Positions 22,580 to 30,290 of a DNA stretch of 31,599 bases are shown one piece after another. Each line of letters begins with the position of its first letter. Positions within the stretch are counted from its first letter, which is position 1. The translations under genes and the position numbers were made by a program. Below the pieces are notes generated by a model, which saw only the letters and a program-made list of their open reading frames with translations, was not told where the DNA came from and made no database searches. This DNA is from JTS-RE9 sp964649195 (GTDB taxonomy: Bacteria; Planctomycetota; Phycisphaerae; Phycisphaerales; Phycisphaeraceae): contig CAZYPK010000046.1 in the NCBI GenBank assembly GCA_964649195.1, forward strand, positions 1-31,599. The letters run 5' to 3'.

Positions 22580-22693
22580 GGGTGGCTGGGGCTGAGTCCG
22601 CGAAGCCCCGGCCCGGATGCACGAAGCAAGATGGCGCAACTGAAGGCTGAGGGGCGCCTTGCCGGGGCTTCGCGGACTCAGCCCCAGCCACCC
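22580..22693. terminator. Repeat B, perfect long hairpin between convergent genes
   Basis: The left arm (22580-22612, beginning GGGTGGCTGGGGCTGAG) and the right arm (22661-22693, ending CAGCCCCAGCCACCC) are perfectly complementary over about 33 bases. It sits between the stops of the sulfatase (22481) and mfd (22706), so it could end transcription from both sides, though no T-run follows. The loop carries a single GGCTGA. Confidence 0.6.
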
Positions 22694-22705
22694 AGCCGCG
22701 CGGCC

Positions 22706-25700
22706 CTAACCCCCCTGCCTCACCGGTCTGACCAGTAATTTCCGCAGCACCGCCATCAGCGTCTGCGGCTCCAGATAATTCGCAGGCGGCCTGAAATAGA
22801 CCGTGTTCTGATCGATCAGGCTCACCCGGCCCGGCGCACCCTTCATCACGCGATCGAGCGTCTGCGGCTTGCTCGTCTTGAAAATCACATCCGGCCCTTC
22901 CACCTTCAAACTGTCAACATCCAGATGACTGGCCGCGATGCGAATCTCGGTGAGATCGATCAGAAGCTGCGCCAGTTCCGGCGGCTTGCCGTAGGCATCG
23001 GTGAGATCGCTCACCACCGCATCAAACTCGGCGAGCGTGCCCGCCCTGCTGAGCCTGCGGTAGTTGTCCATACGATGCTTGTCCGAAGGAATGTACGCGG
23101 GAGTCAGCCGACCCACGAGCGGCAGTTCCACGTGCGTCTTCACCGGCTCAACGATCTTCTCATGGCGCATCTTCTTCGCCTCCTGCTCCAGCAGATGGCA
23201 ATACATCTGATAGCCCACCGCCGCGATGTGCCCGCTCTGCTCCGCGCCGAGCAGGTTGCCCGCGCCGCGAATCTCCAGATCGCGCATCGCAATCTTGAAG
23301 CCCGCGCCGAGCATCGAAAACTGCTCGATCGCCTTGAGCCGCTGCACCGCCTTGTCCGTGATCGGCCTCTCCTCCGGCAGCATCAGATAGCAGTAGGCGC
23401 GATTCTTGTAACGACCGACACGACCGCGAAGCTGGTGCAGCTCCGCCAGGCCGAAGTGATCGGCATTGTTGATGAACATCGTGTTCGCCGAGGCGATGTC
23501 GATGCCGGATTCGATGATCGTCGTGGAGACCAGCACATCCGCCTCCCGGCAGAAAAACCTGTGCATCACCTCCTCCAACTCCTTCGGCGCCATCTGCCCG
23601 TGCCCCACGATCACCTTCGCCTCCGGCACGAGCCTTCGCACATCGTTGGCCACCGCATCGATGTTGTGTACGCGGTTGTGTACGAAAAAAACCTGCCCGT
23701 GCCGATTCAGCTCGCGCATGATCGCATGCCTGATCCGGCCTTCATCGTAAGGCGCCACCTCCGTCACCACCGCCCTTCGATCCACCGGCGGCGTCGTCAG
23801 GCTGCTGATGTCGCGCAGGCCCAGCATCGACATGTGCAATGTGCGCGGGATCGGCGTGGCGGTCATGGTCAGCACATCGGCCGTCATGCGGAACTGCAAG
23901 AGTCGGTTCTTGTGCTCCACGCCGAACCGCTGCTCTTCATCGATGACCACCAGCCCCAGGTCGGCGAACTTCACATCCTTCGAGAGCAGCCGGTGCGTGC
24001 CGATGATGACATCGATCTCGCCGCGCGCCACCTGTTTGAGCGTTTCGTTCTGCTGAAAGTCGGTCTTGAAGCGACTCAGCGATGCGACGCGAAACGGATA
24101 ATCCGCCATGCGCTCGCGGAAGGTTCGCTCATGCTGCTCGGCAAGCACCGTCGTGGGCACGAGCACCGCGACCTGCTTGCCATACTCGGCCGCCTTGAAT
24201 GCGGCGCGGATGGCGACCTCGGTTTTCCCGAAGCCCACATCGCCGCAGAGCAGGCGATCCATCGGCCTTTCGTTGGCCATGTCCCGCTTGATCGCCGCGA
24301 TGGCGGCCAGTTGATCTTCCGTTTCGTCGTAAGGAAACTCCGCTTCGAACTCGTTCTGCCAAGGGGTGTCCGCCGGATAGCGCACACCGGGCAACGAAGC
24401 GCGTGCCGCCTGGATGCGCAGCATCTGGCCGGCCAGTTCCTTGACCGCATCGCGGGTCTGTTCCTTTTGTTTCTCCCATCGTTTGCCGCCGAGCGTGGAC
24501 AGAGGCGGAGCGCCGTGATGGCCGCCGATGTATTTCTGGATCAGTTCGATCTGCGTGGCGGGGACGTGCAGCAGCGCCGAGCCTGCAAACTCCAGCGTGA
24601 GATAATCCTCCGTTTTCCCGGCTCTTTTCATCGTCCGCAGACCGGTGAAGCGGGCCACACCGTGATCGACATGCACGACAAAATCACCCACGTTCAGATC
24701 GAAGAACGCATCGGTGGCCTGCACGGTGGAAGTGGAGACCCGGCGAATCCGCCTGCGGGTGTGGTAGCGATGGAAGAGCTCGTGATGAGGAAGGAGGATC
24801 AGGATTTCGGATTTGGGATTTAGCGACTGTCGTCGCTGTTGAAGCCGTCGGATTTCGGATTTGGGATTTGAGATTTCAAATTTCAAATTTGAGATTTCAG
24901 ATTTGTCTTTTTCATTCCCATCTTCCCGGCTCCAGACGAAGCCGCGATGCAGGTAGCCGATTTCCATGCCGATTTTGCCGATGGCCTGCGGCGCATGTTC
25001 GTTGAACAGTTCCGTCAGCCTTTCGCGCTCGGCAGGCTTCTGGCAGAGGATGACCACATCAGCGGCTGATTGACTTCCTGTCTTCAAATCCGAAATCCCA
25101 AATCCGACATCCGAAATCGCGCCATCCGAAATTTCCTTGATCGCTTTCGCCGCATCCTGATCGAAGGCGGCCAGCGGTCGCACGGGCAGTTTGAACGAGC
25201 CTGCCTTGGCACCCTTGCCGGTGGAGCCGTACTGATCGATCTGAATGTGCGGCAGCGCGGTGAGATGTTTGAAGACGGCCTGCGGCGAGTAGATGCCGCG
25301 CGGATCGACGAGGCGTTCGTAATAGCCGCGGGCCTGCTCGGCCAGTTCCATCGCTTCGTGCAGGATGACGATGGTTTCGCGGGGCAGCAGCGACATGAGA
25401 TGGATGGTGCGGTCATCGCTTTGCAGTTTGGCGAGCGAGGCGCCGATGAGCTGATACTGCTGCAATTTTTTGTGTGATCCCATGGTGTCGAGATCGATCA
25501 GGCCGATGGAATCGATTTCATCGCCGAAATAATCGAGGCGGATGGCTGCGGGGCCGCCCTGGGTGATTTCGGCGCTGTCGCTGATGCCGGAGGGGGCGAA
25601 GATGTCGATGATGCCGCCGCGCGTGGCGAAGTCGCCGGGCAGTTCGACGGCATCGACCCGGCGATAACCGGCACGGTCGAGCCAGTCGAGCAGCGCGGCG

Positions 25701-26263
25701 GGCGGCATCGACCTGCCCGCCATAAGGGTGAGTGAAAACTCGGCGAGCGTCGAAGGTTCGGGAATCGACTGCATCAGGGCCTGAATCGGCGCGACGAGAA
25801 CCGAAGGCGTTGAAGCGGCGAGGGCGGAGGAATCCTCCGATTTGAGATTTGAGATTTGAGATTTGAGATTGCCCTGTTTCCTCGACAATCGTTCGACCAC
25901 GGCGATGCGCTCGGCGAGCAGTTCGAGGCTGACCGCGGATTCGCCGGGCAAGACTTCCAGCGCGCCGAACCGCCGGGCGGGCAGCGCGTAACCCGCCTCG
26001 GCGAAGAGTTCGAGATCGCCGATGGCGTCATCGGCATCATCGAGATGAGCGACGACCAGCAGCGCCGGCCGCTGCGTGCGCACCGCCATCGCCCCGGCGA
26101 TCAGCGCGGTGCTCGATCCCCAGGCCCCCTCGGCCATCACATGCCCATCGGCGGCGAGCTTGCGTGCCAGCGCGGTGAGCGTGGGCGAGCCGATCAGTTC
26201 ATCGAGCCACGGATGCGCCGGCTGCCCGGTGGAAGCCGATGGGTTGGCGGTGATGTGAGGCAT
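22706..26263 (-). CDS. mfd: Transcription-repair coupling factor Mfd
   Basis: A 1185-residue DNA translocase that removes stalled RNA polymerase and recruits UvrA to lesions. The N-terminal UvrB-like module is followed by the polymerase-interaction domain (DYLTLEFAGSALLHVPATQI), a RecG-like motor with Walker A GDVGFGKTE, DEEQRFG (motif II), TATPIPRTLHMSM (motif III), VHNIDAV and GRVGRYKNRAYCYL (motif VI), then the C-terminal inhibitory domain. Motor motifs are intact. Three low-complexity inserts made of heptanucleotide repeats interrupt the N-terminal half in frame, near residues 131-141, 376-393 and 452-488. They fall before the motor, in positions likely to be loops. ATG 26263 with GAGAG upstream is chosen over a GTG three codons earlier. 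Probably follows purL in the same direction, separated by repeat A. Confidence 0.93.
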   Translation of the reverse strand: MPHITANPSASTGQPAHPWLDELIGSPTLTALARKLAADGHVMAEGAWGSSTALIAGAMAVRTQRPALLVVAHLDDADDAIGDLELFAEAGYALPARRFGALEVLPGESAVSLELLAERIAVVERLSRKQGNLKSQISNLKSEDSSALAASTPSVLVAPIQALMQSIPEPSTLAEFSLTLMAGRSMPPAALLDWLDRAGYRRVDAVELPGDFATRGGIIDIFAPSGISDSAEITQGGPAAIRLDYFGDEIDSIGLIDLDTMGSHKKLQQYQLIGASLAKLQSDDRTIHLMSLLPRETIVILHEAMELAEQARGYYERLVDPRGIYSPQAVFKHLTALPHIQIDQYGSTGKGAKAGSFKLPVRPLAAFDQDAAKAIKEISDGAISDVGFGISDLKTGSQSAADVVILCQKPAERERLTELFNEHAPQAIGKIGMEIGYLHRGFVWSREDGNEKDKSEISNLKFEISNPKSEIRRLQQRRQSLNPKSEILILLPHHELFHRYHTRRRIRRVSTSTVQATDAFFDLNVGDFVVHVDHGVARFTGLRTMKRAGKTEDYLTLEFAGSALLHVPATQIELIQKYIGGHHGAPPLSTLGGKRWEKQKEQTRDAVKELAGQMLRIQAARASLPGVRYPADTPWQNEFEAEFPYDETEDQLAAIAAIKRDMANERPMDRLLCGDVGFGKTEVAIRAAFKAAEYGKQVAVLVPTTVLAEQHERTFRERMADYPFRVASLSRFKTDFQQNETLKQVARGEIDVIIGTHRLLSKDVKFADLGLVVIDEEQRFGVEHKNRLLQFRMTADVLTMTATPIPRTLHMSMLGLRDISSLTTPPVDRRAVVTEVAPYDEGRIRHAIMRELNRHGQVFFVHNRVHNIDAVANDVRRLVPEAKVIVGHGQMAPKELEEVMHRFFCREADVLVSTTIIESGIDIASANTMFINNADHFGLAELHQLRGRVGRYKNRAYCYLMLPEERPITDKAVQRLKAIEQFSMLGAGFKIAMRDLEIRGAGNLLGAEQSGHIAAVGYQMYCHLLEQEAKKMRHEKIVEPVKTHVELPLVGRLTPAYIPSDKHRMDNYRRLSRAGTLAEFDAVVSDLTDAYGKPPELAQLLIDLTEIRIAASHLDVDSLKVEGPDVIFKTSKPQTLDRVMKGAPGRVSLIDQNTVYFRPPANYLEPQTLMAVLRKLLVRPVRQGG
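24801..24905. repeat. Heptamer-repeat insert in mfd (largest)
   Basis: Repeated units of about seven bases, GGATTTC / GGATTTG / GAGATTT, in two blocks around an unrelated middle (24832-24849). They add ISNLKFEISNPKSEI-like residues, near 452-488 of Mfd, without breaking the frame. Confidence 0.7.
25085..25134. repeat. Heptamer-repeat insert in mfd (middle)
   Basis: Seven-base units AAATCCG / AAATCCC / CATCCGA, adding GAISDVGFGISDLK-like residues near 376-393 of Mfd in frame. It is the reverse-strand version of the GGATTT(C/G) family. Confidence 0.65.
25839..25870. repeat. Heptamer-repeat insert in mfd (N-terminal)
   Basis: Over four GATTTGA units, adding NLKSQISNLKSE-like residues near 131-141 of Mfd in frame. 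Confidence 0.7.
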
Positions 26264-26369
26264 GAAGATCACTCTCTGAATGCGCGCAAGCCCGCCACGG
26301 ATTTCTTCAATCCGGGTGGGTGGCGAAGGTCTGAGGCCCGCACATCGCCGGCTGGCGTGACGGGCGTTA

Positions 26370-26448
26370 TAACCCCCGATGTACCGCGAACCGGGGGATG
26401 CGAAGCCGCAAGCGGCCTGGGCGCGAGGTTATTCAGGAATCTCATTCA
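26370..26448. repeat. Dispersed repeat A, copy 2
   Basis: Same order of blocks as at 14733: AACCCCCGATGTACCG, GGGGGAT, GCCGCAAGCGGC, TTATTCAGGAATCTCATT. It fills the gap between mfd and purL and touches the purL stop codon. The CCCCC/GGGGG pair and the GCCGC pair would each form hairpins. Confidence 0.7.
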
Positions 26449-29400
26449 CCAATCGAGCGGCTTCTTCCACGTCTCGCGCAGTTCATCCAGCGCGGCTTCC
26501 AGCAGCCTTCCCGCCTTGGGGCTGCGGACGGTCAGTTGATCGTGTTTCGCAAACGTGCCCACCTGACCGAAGGGGACGTTCATCTGCCGCAGCGTGCGGA
26601 TCACGCCATCGATCTTGTCCGGGGCGACTTCCACCAGATAGCGCGAAGGCGTCTCGGCGAAGCACATCTCCGTTTCGGTGAGCGGCTCACGGGTCTGCAC
26701 ACCGGCGAGGTTGATGTCCAGCCCGACGCGGCCGGCAAAGGCCATCTCGGCGGCGGCGACGAGCAGGCCGCCATCGGAGCAGTCGTGAGCCGAGGCGATC
26801 AGACCCTGCGAGATGAGGCTGGCGATGGCGGCGGCGTTGAGCGGGCCTTGGGTCAGATCGACGCGGGGGATGTGACGATTTCGGATTTCGGATTTCGGAT
26901 TTCGGATTTTGTTTTTATTGATCATCGCCAGGTGCGAGCCGCCCATGGCGCCGGTCGTGTCGCCGATCAGCAGCAGGGCGTTGCCCGGCTTCTTTGCATC
27001 CATCGTTCTGCTGCGCAGCACATCAGGCACGATTGCCAGGGCGGTGATCAGCATCGTCGGCGGAATGGTGATGACGCCGCCATCCTCCTTCGTGAACTGA
27101 TTGCTCAGCGAATCCTTGCCCGAAACGAACGGCGTCCTGTACGCCAGCGCCCCGTCGTAACACGCCTCGGCGGCGCGGACGACCGAGCCGAGCTGTTTCG
27201 GATCATCGCACCTGGGCCAACTGAAGTTGTCGAGGATCGCAATGCGCGTCGGATCAGCGCCGGCGCAGACCACGTTGCGCACCGCTTCATCGATGGCGGC
27301 AAGCGTCATCCAGTAGCTGTCGCCATCGGTGGCGGTGAAGGTCGCGGTGGCTTTTTCGCCCAGGTTCGGGGCCAGGCCGCAGCCGATGGCGATGCCCCGG
27401 TCGCTGCCGAGTTTGGGGCGGATCACCGCCGCATCACCGGGGCCATCCTGACAGGGGCCCACGAGCGGCTTGATGACGCTGCCGCCTTGCACTTCATGAT
27501 CGTACTGGCGGATGATCCAGTGCTTGGAGGCGATGTTGGGATGGGAGAGCAAGGCATGAAGGCATGAAAGAAGTTCTGAGTTCTGAGTTCTGAGTTCTGA
27601 GTTGGAGGGAGTAAGTTCCGAGTTCCGAGTTCCGAGTTCCGAGTTGGAGGAACCGAGATCAGGTTCGTTGTCTTTCAACTCGGAACTCGGAACTCGGAAC
27701 TCGGAACTTACTGAATTCCATTCCGCCTCCCGTGTCGGCATCGGGATGCCTTCGTGGAGGAAGTGCATCGACATGGCGCCGACTTGGGCGCCTTGATAGG
27801 TGAGCAGGAGCGTGGGGTCGTTTGTTCCCGGCGCGTTCCAGCCGAACTGACCGAGGTCGCACATCTCGACGTTTTCGGCTTCGCAAAGGGCGCGGAGTTT
27901 TTCGATGTTGTGCTGCGGCACGGCGAGCACCATGCGTTCCTGCGCCTCGCTGATCCAGATTTCGGTGTAGCTGAGGCCGCGATATTTCAGCGGTGCGGTG
28001 TCGAGGGTGACGCGGGCGCCGATCCTGCCGCCCATCTCGCCGATGGCGCTGGAGAAGCCGCCTGCGCCGCAGTCGGTGATGCCGTGGAAAAGGCAGCCGT
28101 CTTGGTGGTCGCGGGCCTGGAGGATGACATCGAGCGTTTTCTTTTGAGTGATGGCGTTGCCGATCTGCACGGCATGGCTGAATTCGTCAGCGTGCGTGTC
28201 GGTCAGTTCCGCGGAAGAGAACGTCGCACCATGAATGCCGTCGCGCCCCGTCCTGCCACCGAGGGCGATGATGCGATCATCAGGCTGCGATTCACCAAAA
28301 CATTTGTCGAGGGGAATGATGCCCACGCATCCCGCAAAGACCAGCGGATTGCCCAGGTAATCCTCATGAAACCAGACGGCCCCATTGACCGTGGGAATGC
28401 CCATGCGATTGCCATAGTCGCGCACACCGGCGACGACGCGCTGGAGGATCCGCTTGGGATGGATGATGCCGCGGGGGAGGGTAAGTTCCGAGTTCCGAGT
28501 TCCGAGTTCTGAGTTGGAGGGAGGAAGTTCTGAGTTCTGAGTTCCGAGTTCTGAGTTGGGGGAACCGAGATCGGGTTCGTTGTCTTTCAACTCGGAACTC
28601 GGAACTTTGAACTCGGAACTCCATCCCGGATCAGCGACACAGAACACATCCATGTTGGCGATCGGTCTTGCCGCCAGGCCGGTGCCCATGACATCGCGGA
28701 TGCAGCCGCCGATGCCGGTGGCCGCGCCGCCGTAGGGTTCGATGGCGCTGGGGTGGTTGTGCGTTTCGACCTTGATGCAGACGGCATCGACATCATCGAA
28801 CTTGATGATGCCCGCGTTATCGACGAACACGCTGACGCACCAATCGACGACGGGAGGATTTTCGCCATCGCCTTGCGTCAGTTTTTTCGTGGCGGCGGCG
28901 ATGGTGCTTTTGAGCAGGTTGTGAATGGTGATGGAGCCGTCGGGATTGACCTCGTGGCCGGGGCGGTTGATGAAGTCGAGGGACCCAGGCACGGGAGTGG
29001 ATGGGCTTTGCGGCTCCTTGTAGCGGATGGTGGCTTTGAGGGTTTTGTGGACGCAGTGTTCGCTCCAGGTCTGCGCCAGGGTTTCCAGTTCGATATCGTT
29101 GGGCTCACGGCCCTGCGTGCGGTAGTGATCGCGCACCGCCCGCATCTCATCAAGGCTCAAAAAGAGATGGGCCTCGCGCGACATCCTCATCAGGCCGGCA
29201 TCATCCAGATCGCGGATCATCACCTGCGTCACGCGCATTTCGTATGGATGGCCGTGCGGAAATTCGCCGGGGTGAAACGGAGTCGTGTGAATCTCCTGCA
29301 CCACCGTGTTGCCCATCTGCTGCCGGGCGAACTGCACGAGCTGCCCGCCGGTTGCGTTGACATTGGACAGGTCGAAGCGCCAGCCGGTGCGGATTTCGAT

Positions 29401-29793
29401 GTCATCGATCGCCAGCTTCCGGGGGCCGGGCATCATTTCGATAATGGCTTCGCGCGCGGACTGGGCGACCGGGTCCATCACGCCGGGCAGGTAATGGACC
29501 TCGATGAGCGATTGCCCTTCCGCAACAGGCGTGATGCCGACGATGGCCTGCTGGGTGATCGGGTCGGCAAGCAGTTCGTGGGCCACGCGGTCGATCGCGC
29601 CATCGCCCAGGGGTGATTCAATGAGATAGATCGCGGCGGCGGCGAGGCCGGCCGCGCCGCCGAAGCGTTTGCGAAGATCATCGAGGTACTGCGCCGCGAC
29701 GGGATCAGGCTGGCCGGGCTTCACGTGTACTTCGATGCGATGGACGCGGCGAACGGTCGAATCAGAAGCAGGATCAGCGGCGAAGGCGGTCAT
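26446..29793 (-). CDS. purL: Phosphoribosylformylglycinamidine synthase PurL
   Basis: A 1115-residue enzyme of purine synthesis (FGAR to FGAM, ATP-dependent). Signature motifs: TWSEHCVHKTLKATIRY (the SEHC-H motif), EPYGGAATGIGGCIRDV, IWISEAQERMVLAVP and FVSGKDSLSNQF. The first ~210 residues form a PurS-like domain, HRIEVHVKPGQPDPVAAQYL, followed by a long linker, so PurS function is fused. The C-terminal glutaminase of large PurL is absent (it ends in ETWKKPLDW), so a separate PurQ must exist elsewhere. Three in-frame repeat inserts interrupt the protein near residues 391-436, 695-741 and 961-972. ATG 29793 with CAGGGAC upstream is chosen because it precedes the PurS-like start; upstream frame is repeat DNA. 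The conserved motifs are intact, so the enzyme is probably functional despite the inserts. Confidence 0.92.
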   Translation of the reverse strand: MTAFAADPASDSTVRRVHRIEVHVKPGQPDPVAAQYLDDLRKRFGGAAGLAAAAIYLIESPLGDGAIDRVAHELLADPITQQAIVGITPVAEGQSLIEVHYLPGVMDPVAQSAREAIIEMMPGPRKLAIDDIEIRTGWRFDLSNVNATGGQLVQFARQQMGNTVVQEIHTTPFHPGEFPHGHPYEMRVTQVMIRDLDDAGLMRMSREAHLFLSLDEMRAVRDHYRTQGREPNDIELETLAQTWSEHCVHKTLKATIRYKEPQSPSTPVPGSLDFINRPGHEVNPDGSITIHNLLKSTIAAATKKLTQGDGENPPVVDWCVSVFVDNAGIIKFDDVDAVCIKVETHNHPSAIEPYGGAATGIGGCIRDVMGTGLAARPIANMDVFCVADPGWSSEFKVPSSELKDNEPDLGSPNSELGTQNSELPPSNSELGTRNSELTLPRGIIHPKRILQRVVAGVRDYGNRMGIPTVNGAVWFHEDYLGNPLVFAGCVGIIPLDKCFGESQPDDRIIALGGRTGRDGIHGATFSSAELTDTHADEFSHAVQIGNAITQKKTLDVILQARDHQDGCLFHGITDCGAGGFSSAIGEMGGRIGARVTLDTAPLKYRGLSYTEIWISEAQERMVLAVPQHNIEKLRALCEAENVEMCDLGQFGWNAPGTNDPTLLLTYQGAQVGAMSMHFLHEGIPMPTREAEWNSVSSEFRVPSSELKDNEPDLGSSNSELGTRNSELTPSNSELRTQNSELLSCLHALLSHPNIASKHWIIRQYDHEVQGGSVIKPLVGPCQDGPGDAAVIRPKLGSDRGIAIGCGLAPNLGEKATATFTATDGDSYWMTLAAIDEAVRNVVCAGADPTRIAILDNFSWPRCDDPKQLGSVVRAAEACYDGALAYRTPFVSGKDSLSNQFTKEDGGVITIPPTMLITALAIVPDVLRSRTMDAKKPGNALLLIGDTTGAMGGSHLAMINKNKIRNPKSEIRNRHIPRVDLTQGPLNAAAIASLISQGLIASAHDCSDGGLLVAAAEMAFAGRVGLDINLAGVQTREPLTETEMCFAETPSRYLVEVAPDKIDGVIRTLRQMNVPFGQVGTFAKHDQLTVRSPKAGRLLEAALDELRETWKKPLDW
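26877..26911. repeat. Heptamer-repeat insert in purL (C-terminal)
   Basis: About five GATTTCG units, encoding IRNPKSEIRNR in frame near residues 961-972. Same heptamer family as in mfd. Confidence 0.7.
27570..27710. repeat. Palindromic in-frame element in purL, copy 2
   Basis: Two blocks of GTTCTGA/GTTCCGA heptamers joined by GTTGGAGGGAG, then the centre AACCGAGATCAGGTTCGTTG, then the inverse heptamers AACTCGG. It encodes 45 residues (SEFRVPSSELKDNEPDLGS then SNSELGTRNSEL-type units) in the same frame as copy 1. Confidence 0.8.
28483..28620. repeat. Palindromic in-frame element in purL, copy 1
   Basis: Same architecture as 27570-27710, with the centre AACCGAGATCGGGTTCGTTG and inverse heptamers. 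It encodes 45 residues of near identical sequence (SEFKVPSSELKDNEPDLGS, then PNSELGTQNSEL-type units). Heptamer variants (CCG or CTG) differ between copies, showing they have evolved since insertion. Confidence 0.8.
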
Positions 29794-29915
29794 GAAGGTC
29801 CCTGTTCGTATTAGGCGAGCCGGACCGTATCGGTCCGATGCTTCAAAAGAAGGAAAAGTATAACGCTTCGCGGACGACACGGCGGACCGGCGCCACGGGT
29901 TGCGGGAGGGGCGTT

Positions 29916-30122
29916 TGGTTCTCCGAACCGTCTTCGTTGGGAAACTCCAAATGACAAAGCTCAAGTTCCAAACAAGCACCAAAACACGGAAATGGAAAAA
30001 ACAAGGAATTCGGATCGCGCATGATTTCCGCTTTTTTTCTTTGGAATTGGAGCTTGTTTGAGATTTGGTGATTGCGATTTGTGATTTCAGACCGCACCTC
30101 AACCAGGAATTAAACGGCCCTG
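29916..30122. repeat. Dispersed repeat C, copy 2
   Basis: About 207 bp closely similar to 18787-18992, same orientation. It lies just upstream of purL, so it may contain or disturb the purL promoter. The remaining gap (30123-30290) shows no gene; it holds the hairpin at 30244. Confidence 0.8.
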
Positions 30123-30243
30123 GTGGCGCTGCGTGGCGCAACGCGGCGCGGTTGATCGACGGCCTTTGTCTCCTGTCTCCTTTCCCACGGTTTTCGAGGT
30201 CGCTTACAGCCGCGCGATTTTCCCTCCTTCAGCCCGGGCACGT

Positions 30244-30268
30244 CCGCGACTCGTTGAGTCGCGGCTCT
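30244..30268 (+). terminator. Perfect hairpin with T-run, plus-strand orientation
   Basis: CCGCGACTC / GAGTCGCGG with a GTT loop, followed by CTCTTTT. The T-run suits only plus-strand transcripts, yet both neighbours are on the minus strand, so it may block antisense transcription toward lpxA or simply be a fold in the lpxA 3' region. Confidence 0.5.
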
Positions 30269-30290
30269 TTTATCCCGGCTTCCCTGCCGG

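Noticed and set aside
26446..30141. Longer PurL starting at 30141
   Set aside because: The first ~116 residues of that frame come from dispersed repeat C; the PurS-like start and conserved spacing support 29793.
30244..30268. Terminator of lpxA
   Set aside because: The T-run is on the plus strand, whereas lpxA is transcribed on the minus strand.
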